From the NCBI RefSeq assembly GCF_025950235.1, contig NZ_JAPDDT010000009.1:1-64000 (forward strand): 64,000 bases of DNA. Direction: 5' to 3'. The first letter of the stretch is position 1; every line of letters begins with the position of its first letter. Source of the stretch: Luteolibacter arcticus. Its GTDB lineage: Bacteria; Verrucomicrobiota; Verrucomicrobiia; Verrucomicrobiales; Akkermansiaceae. Below are positions 36,201-44,185 of the stretch, piece by piece. The position numbers and the translations under genes are program-made. The notes below the pieces were generated by a model that was not told the origin of the DNA, made no database searches, and worked only from the letters and a program-made list of their open reading frames with translations.

Positions 36201-36280
36201 GGGAACTCCGCCACTCGCGTCAGCGGTCCTGTTTCTTCAGCCACCTCGATTGGTGATTGGAGGATTGGTGATTGGTGATT
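36201..36280. repeat. GATTGGTGATT-rich repeat copy, related to 61157-61237
   Basis: The 80 bases (gggaactccgccactcgcgt..., ending in repeated gattggtgattgg units) match 61157-61236 closely: both contain gcgtcagcggtcctg, a ttcttca-like block and the gattgg array. It directly precedes the gene at 36339. In the other copy this segment is one half of an inverted-repeat element. Confidence 0.7.
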
Positions 36281-36338
36281 CGCGATCAGCGATTTCTTTC
36301 GACTTCCCGCCCCCTCGACGCGCCAGTTAGAAACCCCC

Positions 36339-36926
36339 ATGCGCTGCCCTTACTGCCGGACGCGGTTGGAGGAAATGTCGCCGGAGTGCCCCTCATGCCG
36401 GCTGACATTCGAGCGGGCGGGCGCGCTGCTCGGGCCGATGCCGCGGATCGGCCCCGGCATCTCCGATCTCGCAGGTGCCTTGCCGAAGGGCGATCCGAAG
36501 AAGATCACCAAGGCCATCAACCGGCTGATGTGGACCTTCCCGCAGGTCAGCGTACACGTGTTGCTGCACCTCTTCCCCACGGAGCATCCCTTCGAGTTGC
36601 ACGTGTTCTGGGTCTTCAATGGCGGCGGCCTTTCACCGGAAAGCCAGAAGGGCGGCGAGAACCGCGCCATCCTGCTCGCCTTGGATCCCGGACAGGGAAA
36701 GTCCGCACTGATGATCGGCTACGGGCTCGAGCCCTACCTCGGCGACGACGCACTGGCTCACCTGCTGGAGCTGTCCGAGCCGGCATGGAAGGCCGGCGAA
36801 TGGACGCGCGGCATCCTCGAGTTGCTCGGCGGCCTCGACCGCCTGCTGGAAAGCGCAGCGCTGGAGGTAGCGAATGGCTTCGGCCTCAGCGCGCTGGCCG
36901 CTCCGCCGCGGCGCGGGGAATTCTAA
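36339..36926 (+). CDS. Zinc-ribbon protein with TPM-like domain
   Basis: A 195-residue protein with an N-terminal zinc ribbon (MRCPYCRTRLEEMSPECPSCRL, two CxxC pairs) and a second domain at about 50-180 resembling TPM domains: VSVHVLLHLFPTEHPFELHVFWVFNGG, ENRAILLALDPGQGKSALMIGYGLEPYL, then alternating hydrophobic helices. TPM domains occur in photosystem-repair and envelope-associated phosphatases. There is no signal peptide or membrane anchor. The TAA stop is the last codon before the MITE at 36927. Family match is by pattern only. Confidence 0.72.
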   Translation: MRCPYCRTRLEEMSPECPSCRLTFERAGALLGPMPRIGPGISDLAGALPKGDPKKITKAINRLMWTFPQVSVHVLLHLFPTEHPFELHVFWVFNGGGLSPESQKGGENRAILLALDPGQGKSALMIGYGLEPYLGDDALAHLLELSEPAWKAGEWTRGILELLGGLDRLLESAALEVANGFGLSALAAPPRRGEF

Positions 36927-37057
36927 GCGCCTGTCTGAAAAAAGTAGCTGGGGCATCTTGCCCCAGTCCGTTGGAGGGGCGTCCCGCCCGTCCGCCTTGG
37001 TTCTTCAGTGAGCAATCTTCGGCCGCATCGTTCCAAAGCTATCCTTCAGACAGCCTC
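36927..37057. mobile_element. IS5-derived MITE between two convergent genes
   Basis: This is a 131-bp non-coding element. Its ends are g-c-g-c-ctgtctgaa at the left (36927-36939) and, inverted, gaggctgtctgaa at the right (37045-37057), matching at 11 of 13 bases. The right end is identical over 13 bases to the transposon end at 64-76. Flanks are taa (36924-36926) and tag (37058-37060), resembling a TA-containing target duplication. The interior has an 8-bp hairpin (36948-36966, ctggggca-tct-tgccccag) and a smaller one. It fits exactly between the stop of 36339-36926 and the end of holB, whose stop codon uses its last base and flank. Confidence 0.75.
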
Positions 37058-38076
37058 TAGGCGAAAGCCTTCAGAAAGCCCACTTCGAGCGCGAGTTGCT
37101 CCTGGGCATTCGTATCGAGGTTGGCCCGCATCTCCCCCACGGCATCCATGCGGTGAAGCAAACGCCCGAGATCCTCTGCCTGGGCGAGAGCGGAAATGCC
37201 CGCCGCGGAATTCGGAAACTCAAGCCCGGCGGCACCGGTCTTGCAGCGCAGCACATCCGCCATCCACGACTGCAGGACTTCAAAGAGCCGCGAGCGCTCC
37301 TCGATGTATTCGGACTCGGCGGCAGCCTTGAGCTCTTCTTCGCGGCGCTTGAGCCAGTCGCCTTCAAATCCCTTGTTGAGCGCCTTCTCCTCTTCCTTGA
37401 GCAGTTCCTCGGCCGCAGCCACCGCCTCGGCCTTCCGTCCTTCGAGTATTCCGGCGAAGACCGACTTCAGCGTAAGGGCCACGCTCGGCGAACCGATCCC
37501 CGCCCGGACTGCGCGATCCAGTGCGATCACCAGTTCCCCGCCCGCGCCTTCGCTTAGATCGGCCTTTCCTAACAACGGCATGCGCACGCAGCGCGAGAGG
37601 ACCGTCGGCAGCAGGCCGCCGGGATTCGCGGTCAGCAGCATCAGCAGCGTCCGCGGTGGCGGCTCTTCCAGTGTTTTGAGGAAGGCATTCTCCGCCGCGG
37701 CGGCCATCCGGTCGGCATCACAAATGACCCCGATCTTCCAGCGGTTCGGTCCGGACGAAACGTAAAGTGACTTTTCGAGCTCGCGGATGGCATCGACCAC
37801 GATGCGCCGGGACTTCGACTGCGGGCGAACCACCCGCACCCATTCGCCGGCGAGGTCATCGAGCGGCGGAACTTCCTCCACCACCGGCTCGCCAAACAGG
37901 TCGAAGCCCCCGCCACCGCCACCGGCCTTGGCCGGCTCAAGCAGCTTCACCAGCCGCGCCGCCAGCCGTTCCTTGCCACACCCGCGCGGTCCGCTGATCA
38001 GGAAAGCATGGGCCAGCCGGCCGCGTTCGTGGGCCGCTTTCACCAGTTCATAGGCATGGTCGGGCGAAAAGGACAT
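37057..38076 (-). CDS. holB: DNA polymerase III subunit delta' (clamp loader)
   Basis: A 339-residue clamp-loader protein. The start at 38076 (MSFSPDHAYELVKAAHERGRLAHAFLISG) is chosen because the residues in front are low quality. The P-loop GPRGCGKERLA is present, so nucleotide binding may persist, as in some bacterial delta' relatives. ENAFLKTLEEPPPRTLLMLLT and LLPTVLSRCVRMPLLG (SRC motif) are the standard delta' core. A Gly-run (KAGGGGGGFDLFG) replaces the usual zinc-binding segment. C-terminal helices form the oligomerisation domain. Its stop codon lies in the junction of the adjacent MITE. Confidence 0.88.
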   Translation of the reverse strand: MSFSPDHAYELVKAAHERGRLAHAFLISGPRGCGKERLAARLVKLLEPAKAGGGGGGFDLFGEPVVEEVPPLDDLAGEWVRVVRPQSKSRRIVVDAIRELEKSLYVSSGPNRWKIGVICDADRMAAAAENAFLKTLEEPPPRTLLMLLTANPGGLLPTVLSRCVRMPLLGKADLSEGAGGELVIALDRAVRAGIGSPSVALTLKSVFAGILEGRKAEAVAAAEELLKEEEKALNKGFEGDWLKRREEELKAAAESEYIEERSRLFEVLQSWMADVLRCKTGAAGLEFPNSAAGISALAQAEDLGRLLHRMDAVGEMRANLDTNAQEQLALEVGFLKAFA

Positions 38077-38225
38077 CGCGCGCGAATGCTGGCCGCGCGC
38101 CCCCAATGGTGCCACCCCGAATTTAAAAATCCTAACCGTTCCGCGGCGACCTCCCGGGCCCTGACAAAAAGTTTGCCGAGATTTTTAAATAATGTTAAGG
38201 ACTTGGCCGCTGTCGCCCTAAAAAC

Positions 38226-40259
38226 ATGAAAATTCAACTCATGAGGCTTCCCGGCCTCTGTGTTGCACTGAGCATTCTGACCACCCTGCTCCCCAATCCC
38301 ATCGCTGCCGCCCCACCCGCGCAGTCGATGAATCCGATTGGCCGCGTGGCCCGGTTGTTCAATCGCAATCTCGTCGAGGTGGAAGCTCGAGCCCAGTGGC
38401 TTGGGTCCAGCCTGGGCTATCTCGCCGCTTTCGAAGAGAAGCCGCTGAGGGAGGGCCTCGGCTGGCGATGTGGCTGTCTCGATGAGTCCGCTGGTAATTC
38501 ATGGGTAGCGCTTGACCTGGGACGTGATGTCCCGCTGGGCGAAATTTTCCTCATTCCCGCCCAGCGCCAGACCGGTGACTTGAACGATCTCTTCCCCCGC
38601 CGCTTCACCGTGGAGGCCGCGTGCCAGCCGGATTTCTCCGACGCCCGGGTCATCCACAGCAGCGGGAAGATCCACCAGGGCTCGCCGGAAGGCTATCCGC
38701 TTCGCCTTGCGGGCGACGGACGACCGGCCCGCCACATCCGCCTCACCCTCGACGAAGGTCATCATCGCGGGCTGAAGAATGCCGCGGCCCTCTCGGAAAT
38801 CTTCGTGTTCAATTTCGAGCGTCATCCCGTGTCCTTCGGGGCCAAGGTGACCACCAGCCAGTCGGTGAACGTACCGAGAATCTGGGGCCCGAACTACTTG
38901 GTCGATGGCCGCACGCCGCTCGGCTTGTGGGAAGGCGGGGCCTCCACATGGACGAACTCCCGCGGCGATTGCCTGGAAGTCACCGCTGAAGATCCCCGCG
39001 CCGAGTGGATGATGGACTTCGGCAAGTCCGCCACCATCGACCGGATCGTGTTCTTTCCCTACGCCCTGCCGGAATTGTCCGGCCCCGGCGTGGTGCCACC
39101 GCTCCTGAAAGTCGAGGTCGCCGGCCAGCCGGACTTCAGCGATGCGACCCTCATTGCCACCACCGGCAGCGATGACCTTCCGGCCGACCTCACCACGCCG
39201 CTGGTGCTGCCGACCCGGCCCGCCGCCGCCCGCTACCTGCGGATCGTCTCCGACAAGGCATGGCAACTGGGCAACCGCCACCTGCAAGCGCTCGGCGAGA
39301 TCGAAGCCTGGTCCGGCAACGACAACCTCGCCGCCGGTCTCCCGATCACCGTCCGCAACGGCGGCCTCGATCATCCCATCCACGAACTCACCGATGGCGT
39401 GGGCAGCTACCAGATCCTGCCGATCTACTCGTGGCTCACCCAGCTCGTCGAACGCCGCCAGGTCGAAAGCAAGCTGGCCGAACTCAATGGCCGCCGCACC
39501 ACCATGGCGTCGGAGAGCGAACTCAACACCACCTGGGGTGGCGCGATCGCGCTCGGCCTCACCTTCCTCATCCCCGTCGCAATCGTCGAACGCCGTCGGC
39601 TCGTGTCGCGCACCCAGCTCGACAAGCTGCGCAAGCGCATTGCATCCGACCTGCACGACGACATCGGCAGCAACCTCGGCAGTATCTCCATCATCGCCCG
39701 CTCGGCGAAGCGCGAGATGGAGAAGAAGCTCGGTCCCGGCGAGCTGACCAATGACCTCGGTGAAGTCGAAATCATCGCCCGCGAAAGCTCGCTGGCCATG
39801 CGCGACATCGTCTGGCTGCTAGAGCGCCGCCAGGACACCATCGGCGATCTCGTCCAGCGCATGCGCGACTGTGCCGCGCGGCTGTTGCGCGATGTCGAAT
39901 ACTCGCTGGTCTGTCGTTCTTCCAAGACCACGGCCAAGCTGACGCTCGATGCCAAGCGCCATCTGTTCCTCTTCTACAAGGAAGCCCTCCACAACATCGT
40001 GAAGCACTCGAAGGCCACCACCGTAGTGGTGCGACTCTACGACGTTCGCGACAAGCTGGTGATGGAGGTTACCGACAACGGCGTGGGCCTGCCGCGCGGT
40101 GAGGGCGACCAGATCGCCGCGGTGAAAAAGATCAGCGACCGCGCCCGCGTCCTCGAAGGCGTCCTCGCCGTCGAATCCGAGCCCGGCAAGGGCACCACTC
40201 TCCGGCTTACAGTGAAACGAACCAGCCTGATGGCCACCAAAAAAATGTCCCATGAATAG
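38226..40259 (+). CDS. Sensor histidine kinase with two discoidin-like extracytoplasmic domains
   Basis: A 677-residue NarL-type sensor kinase. After an N-terminal signal anchor (LPGLCVALSILTTLL), two tandem F5/8 type C (discoidin)-like domains are visible: about 55-195 (NSWVALDLGRDVPLGEIFLIP, ARHIRLTLDEG..ALSEIFVF) and about 205-365 (EWMMDFGKSATIDRIVFFPYAL, ARYLRIVSDKAW..ALGEIEAW). A transmembrane helix at about 438-456 precedes a HisKA_3 dimerisation helix with phosphoacceptor H477 (ASDLHDDIGSNLGSISII), then the ATPase domain (ALHNIVKHSKATTV, TDNGVGLPRG, GKGTTLRLTV). The domains suggest sensing of an extracellular glycan. It overlaps its response regulator by 8 bases. Confidence 0.92.
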   Translation: MKIQLMRLPGLCVALSILTTLLPNPIAAAPPAQSMNPIGRVARLFNRNLVEVEARAQWLGSSLGYLAAFEEKPLREGLGWRCGCLDESAGNSWVALDLGRDVPLGEIFLIPAQRQTGDLNDLFPRRFTVEAACQPDFSDARVIHSSGKIHQGSPEGYPLRLAGDGRPARHIRLTLDEGHHRGLKNAAALSEIFVFNFERHPVSFGAKVTTSQSVNVPRIWGPNYLVDGRTPLGLWEGGASTWTNSRGDCLEVTAEDPRAEWMMDFGKSATIDRIVFFPYALPELSGPGVVPPLLKVEVAGQPDFSDATLIATTGSDDLPADLTTPLVLPTRPAAARYLRIVSDKAWQLGNRHLQALGEIEAWSGNDNLAAGLPITVRNGGLDHPIHELTDGVGSYQILPIYSWLTQLVERRQVESKLAELNGRRTTMASESELNTTWGGAIALGLTFLIPVAIVERRRLVSRTQLDKLRKRIASDLHDDIGSNLGSISIIARSAKREMEKKLGPGELTNDLGEVEIIARESSLAMRDIVWLLERRQDTIGDLVQRMRDCAARLLRDVEYSLVCRSSKTTAKLTLDAKRHLFLFYKEALHNIVKHSKATTVVVRLYDVRDKLVMEVTDNGVGLPRGEGDQIAAVKKISDRARVLEGVLAVESEPGKGTTLRLTVKRTSLMATKKMSHE

Positions 40260-40908
40260 CACAACCACCACCCCGATCCGGATCTGGATCTGCGAAGATC
40301 ATGCGAACTTCGCCAAGCAAATCAGCCGCCTGATCGCGGGCGAGGACGACCTCGAATGCGAGAAGGCTTTCAATCACCCCGACGACCTGATGGCGGAGTT
40401 CAACTACTGCGCTCAGCCGCCGGACTTGCTCATGCTCGACCTCGGGCTGCCCGGCAAGGACGGCCTCCAGGTGCTGCGCGAGGTGAAGGCGAAGTTCCCG
40501 GACCAGCGCATCGTCATCCTCACCTCCTTCGACGATCGCGAGCGCGTCTATCGCGCCATCTGCAACGGTGCCGCCGGCTACCTGCTTAAGACCGCCGATC
40601 CCGACGACATCCTCGCCGGCATCCGCGATGTCATGCAGGGCTCCGCCGCGCTCAGCAGCCCCATCGCCAGCATGATCCTCGAAGGCTTCTCCAAGCACGG
40701 ACCGGTCGAAGAAACCGAACCGCTCACCAGCCGCGAGGAAGAAGTCCTGCGCGCCCTGGTGAAAGGCTTCATCAAGAAGGAGATCGCCGAGCAACTCGAC
40801 ATCTCCCAACACACCGTGGACATGCACCTCCGCGCCGTTTACCGGAAGCTCCACGTCCGCACCCAGACCGAAGCCGTGTCCAAGGCACTGCGCAAAGGTC
40901 TCGTCTGA
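40252..40908 (+). CDS. NarL/FixJ-family response regulator
   Basis: A 218-residue regulator. The receiver domain (IRIWICEDHANFAKQISRLI) has phosphoacceptor D63 in LLMLDLGLPGKDGLQVL and the conserved Thr/Lys of VILTSFDDRER and GAAGYLLKTADPDD. The C-terminal LuxR-type helix-turn-helix is LTSREEEVLRALVKGFIKKEIAEQLDISQHTVDMHLRAVYRKLHV. It starts inside the end of the kinase gene, the usual arrangement for a cognate pair, and is followed by a strong terminator. No target promoter is evident in the window. Confidence 0.95.
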   Translation: MNSTTTTPIRIWICEDHANFAKQISRLIAGEDDLECEKAFNHPDDLMAEFNYCAQPPDLLMLDLGLPGKDGLQVLREVKAKFPDQRIVILTSFDDRERVYRAICNGAAGYLLKTADPDDILAGIRDVMQGSAALSSPIASMILEGFSKHGPVEETEPLTSREEEVLRALVKGFIKKEIAEQLDISQHTVDMHLRAVYRKLHVRTQTEAVSKALRKGLV

Positions 40909-40931
40909 ATTGATCTGAATCGTCGCCAAAG

Positions 40932-40964
40932 AAAGGGCGCGGGCGACTTGCCCGCGCCCTTTTT
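40932..40964 (+). terminator. Rho-independent terminator of the two-component operon
   Basis: A GC-rich stem of 12-13 bp (40932-40944 with 40950-40962) closes a 5-nt loop and runs into T4-5. It ends 56 bases after the regulator stop and insulates the convergent Argonaute operon. Confidence 0.92.
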
Positions 40965-41139
40965 CATTTGGGGCTTCGGTGGCGAAGATATGCCTCACCG
41001 GTGCCGAACCGAAATAGATCAAGGATACGGAGACGCTTAACCTCCAATATATTTCAGAGAGGGGGACTAGGCGAGCCAAACCCATGAACAAATCTACATA
41101 TTTAATTTATTCATAATAACCCTCACCCTTGCATCTTCT

Positions 41140-42561
41140 TCACATGAAAAACGAGTAGCTAATTGGATCCGCAGGAGCGTCGGGGCACCATTGATAAATT
41201 TCACCAATACGCTTCGAACCTCCAAGTGTAATTGGATAGAACGAGTCGAACTGTGTCTTGTTCCAGTTGAGCTTGGTCAGCGCGAGAATTTCCTCCGCGA
41301 GTTCTGATTGAGCACTATCGGACTGAAAGTAGCGAATGTGCAAGCTGCGGGGCACGTAGGGGCCAGGATACTTTCGGTAGAACGGGACGCTTCCCCGCGT
41401 ATACAGGATCGAGTTCTGGTCATCCATTATCAGATGCGTCCCCCGAAGCGGCGGATAAGCACCTGTTCGGAACAGCCTGAGTCGAGAATCGCGAAGCGCC
41501 AGAAAGTCACGGAAACGAACAGCATGCTTTTCAGCAGCGGCATTGAACCCCCTGAGTTCCCCCTCGTCGTAGCCCGAAGATTTGTGAATGACGACTCGAT
41601 CAGGAAACGTCTCGCTGTTTGCCGATGCGTAGCTGCACAGAGCATTGGACAACAACTGTTCTGAGGAGTCAGCTGAAAGGTGATATTCATGGTCCTCCTC
41701 AGATTTCAGTGCCAAGCCTCCACGAAGGATTGTACCTTCGCCTCGATCGTTGAAAACTTGAGTCAGGCACGAGTGGAAAGTCCCTCCTTCAGGTCTGATA
41801 GAGAATGAAATACCAACGTAACATGTCCTGTGTCCTCCAGGGGTTTTCATTAGCTTCCAAGGGATCCCGCCCGCCTTGTAGAACAGGGCTCCGAACAAGT
41901 TCCAAGCTCTGGTCGCGGGATCTTGAACACCCTTAGCCCCCTCACTATAAGTTCGTGGCCAGATCAATTGAAACACGGTCCGGCTTTGAAGGCACAGCCC
42001 CTTCAAATAGTCGTGAAAGTCAACTCCCTTGTCGGAATCATCAGGTGCAAGATCCTCGTTTCCTTCATCGTCAAAGCGAGGCTTCACGGTCTTTCGAACT
42101 ACATCGTTCGGCAGACAGATCACGACGTCCGGTTTTGCAGATGAGACATCAAATAGCGCGGAAATATGCTTGTGAAAGAGACTAGCTAGCGCGAGGACAG
42201 ATCCAGATTTCGTGGCAGCTGATATAATGTCGGCTTCCGTCACAAACGATTCCCATGTCGGATCGATCGTGAATGAGCAGCGGAAGCCAACAGCCGGATC
42301 GAGCCCGGGAAAAGCGGGGTGAAGATTTGGGTTCTGCGGATCGTGGCCTGCGATACCCTCCTCACAGGTCTTCATCCACTGCTTGAATGCCGAAATAGTT
42401 TTGGGTGTTCCGACAATCCCGATTCGGACTGACAACTTCGCACGAGAACTCCCTGCGTCGACAGGTCCAAAATCCTGAATTCCTTCTCGAATATCGTAAG
42501 ACTGGTTCTCACCTCCGAAGGAAAGAATCGGCTCATTAAAAATTCTAACGTTCCAGCTCAT
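41140..42561 (-). CDS. Short prokaryotic Argonaute (MID-PIWI, catalytically inactive)
   Basis: A 473-residue protein, the size of short pAgos, which have only MID and PIWI domains. C-terminal PIWI marks are CYVGISFSIRPEGG, where catalytic Asp of the usual GIDF is Ser (S252), PDRVVIHKSSGYDEGELRGF, LTKLNWNKTQFDSFYPITLG (W433) and a terminal IGEIYQW. The N-terminal ~230 residues fit MID (PDVVICLPNDVV). Short pAgos load guide RNA to recognise invading DNA or RNA and activate a partner effector; they do not cut themselves. The ATG overlaps the stop of the partner gene by 4 bases (ATGA), showing coupling. Codons are visibly less GC-rich than in neighbours, a sign of transfer. It is the second gene of the operon. 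Confidence 0.88.
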   Translation of the reverse strand: MSWNVRIFNEPILSFGGENQSYDIREGIQDFGPVDAGSSRAKLSVRIGIVGTPKTISAFKQWMKTCEEGIAGHDPQNPNLHPAFPGLDPAVGFRCSFTIDPTWESFVTEADIISAATKSGSVLALASLFHKHISALFDVSSAKPDVVICLPNDVVRKTVKPRFDDEGNEDLAPDDSDKGVDFHDYLKGLCLQSRTVFQLIWPRTYSEGAKGVQDPATRAWNLFGALFYKAGGIPWKLMKTPGGHRTCYVGISFSIRPEGGTFHSCLTQVFNDRGEGTILRGGLALKSEEDHEYHLSADSSEQLLSNALCSYASANSETFPDRVVIHKSSGYDEGELRGFNAAAEKHAVRFRDFLALRDSRLRLFRTGAYPPLRGTHLIMDDQNSILYTRGSVPFYRKYPGPYVPRSLHIRYFQSDSAQSELAEEILALTKLNWNKTQFDSFYPITLGGSKRIGEIYQWCPDAPADPISYSFFM

Positions 42562-44039
42562 GCTAAAAGCAACTCCTGTTCTCCATCTGCAACCAGAATC
42601 CTCTTTTCGTCATCCGGGGCGATTGTTTTCCATGCCGCGTCGGAAATAGAAGGGCTAACACTGATCGCGGTTGGCCGATCCAATCTGATCAAAGCCGGTG
42701 GATCAAACATATCTGGCACCTTACAGAGAATCGCAGCCCAAAACATTACATGCCCTAAGACGGTCCGATTCCGCTCAATCTTTTTCATGTTTCTGCTGGA
42801 CGATCCATGCATGCGGCTTTGACCGCCCATTCCATCAGAAGTAAAGGCCCAGAAAGGCTCGATATTGAGGAACCAGTTACTTCCAAATGTTACGAATTGA
42901 TGCCGAAATCCTTGGTGCTTCCAATGCTGGATATCCCCTTCGCGGCCGGGAAGCGTGTTGGGAATGGCCTTGAACACCTCACGTGTTCCCGCCTTCTTTA
43001 TCGCCTCGACTTTGAGTTTCCCCGATTCAACACCCTGTTTCGCCTGAAATAGGAAGCATTTGAGCTGCCGCGACCGGACAAGTTCAAATTCGGTCCCAAT
43101 GTTTTTGCAGAGGTGCTCCAAGTTTCGGTGAAGAAGCTTACTGAAAAGATTCCTCTTCTCCAAAGCCGGAGAACAGGACCAATCGCCCGCGCTGAATGAA
43201 GATTCCGGCTTGATTGCCTTGCTTCTAATTAGGGCCTGCCAAAGAGGTTTCTCCCAGCGCTCAAAGGTGTAAACAGTTCCCAACTCGATGAAGTAGTCCA
43301 TCGGAGTAGGCCCCTTCATCCCCATGCTCTCCCAAGCAGCTTCGATTCGGTCTGAAAGTCTGATACCTCGCTTCAATGTGATCTTCGCTCTCTGGATAGC
43401 TTCTGGAAAGTGCACCGGAAAAAAGCTAGCAAACAAAGATTCTGTATCACCGCTGAGCCCATACGTCCCGTGATCAAACTTGGTAGCCGCCGCTGATCCA
43501 GTGAGCGAAACCGTCCTCGATGCTGGATCAGACCGAGAATGCTGCATTTCCGCACGAAGAATTTCGGAAGCTCGGCGGATAGCATCGACGTCTTCTATTT
43601 CCGACGCCCTTTTTACAACGTCGGAGTTGTCCCATGTTTCAATGATTGGACCACGACGAGTCGACGTAAAGTCTTTCGGCAATCCCGGTTTCTTCGCCAG
43701 CAGGAAGAATACAATCAACCTGTCGAAATCATCATGTAGATTGTGTTCTTCCGCTTTTCTGGCAGTGCGGGAGATTTTCTCCGACCTCCCTTCGTTGGTG
43801 ACTTGGATGGCAATTCGACGTTCAAGGTCGCCGAGGTCTGCCGCTGGGAAATTCGTCTGGTTTCCATTGAGATTGATCAGGTTCCAACCGAAGAGTTCAT
43901 TGAAAGTCTTTCGAATGATCGGCTCAAGAATCTTGTTGCCGTCGGTCAAACCGGCGCGTGATCGAGTCTTAATCACTTCGGCCAACTCACTTAGCTGGTC
44001 GCCAATACTTGTCGCGTAATCTAGCCGAGGGAGAGCCAT
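42558..44039 (-). CDS. SMEK-like (predicted nuclease) domain plus APAZ: effector partner of the short Argonaute
   Basis: A 493-residue protein encoded immediately before the short pAgo. Residues 5-150 resemble the SMEK family of conflict proteins: ILEPIIRKTFNELFGWNLINLN, NFPAADLGDLERRIAIQVTNEG with D68, D71 and Q79-V-T81 arranged like the D..(E/Q)-x-K core of restriction-endonuclease folds, and KISRTARKAEEHNL. The usual Lys is Thr, so activity is uncertain. Residues about 190-493 have no motif I can name but fit, by position and length, the APAZ domain that binds short pAgo in SPARTA-, SPARSA- and SPARDA-type systems. Inference: guide recognition by Argonaute activates this N-terminal domain, leading to nucleic acid damage and abortive infection. 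Confidence 0.72.
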   Translation of the reverse strand: MALPRLDYATSIGDQLSELAEVIKTRSRAGLTDGNKILEPIIRKTFNELFGWNLINLNGNQTNFPAADLGDLERRIAIQVTNEGRSEKISRTARKAEEHNLHDDFDRLIVFFLLAKKPGLPKDFTSTRRGPIIETWDNSDVVKRASEIEDVDAIRRASEILRAEMQHSRSDPASRTVSLTGSAAATKFDHGTYGLSGDTESLFASFFPVHFPEAIQRAKITLKRGIRLSDRIEAAWESMGMKGPTPMDYFIELGTVYTFERWEKPLWQALIRSKAIKPESSFSAGDWSCSPALEKRNLFSKLLHRNLEHLCKNIGTEFELVRSRQLKCFLFQAKQGVESGKLKVEAIKKAGTREVFKAIPNTLPGREGDIQHWKHQGFRHQFVTFGSNWFLNIEPFWAFTSDGMGGQSRMHGSSSRNMKKIERNRTVLGHVMFWAAILCKVPDMFDPPALIRLDRPTAISVSPSISDAAWKTIAPDDEKRILVADGEQELLLA

Positions 44040-44056
44040 CGAAATGCCTTAGGGTT

Positions 44057-44074
44057 ATCAGCAGATTGTCTGAT
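44057..44074 (-). promoter_or_regulatory. Dyad in the promoter region of the Argonaute operon
   Basis: An inverted repeat (atcag..ctgat, 44057-44074, with cagattgtctg inside) lies 18 bases before the ATG at 44039. On the minus strand two weak -35-like ttgcc boxes lie just upstream; no good -10 is seen. It could be an operator or part of a transcript leader; the evidence is only the symmetry and position. Confidence 0.3.
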
Positions 44075-44185
44075 CGGCAAAAAATTGGCAACGCCTTATC
44101 CCGCAACCCGCGAGTTCCTTCCTTTGGCAAGAACGAGCATTTTCCATGCTGACTTCCAGCCGGGACACCCTATCCAAGTTCACCC

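Noticed and set aside
41140-42561. An active Argonaute nuclease
   Set aside because: The first catalytic Asp is Ser and the protein has only MID-PIWI length, so target cutting by this protein is unlikely.
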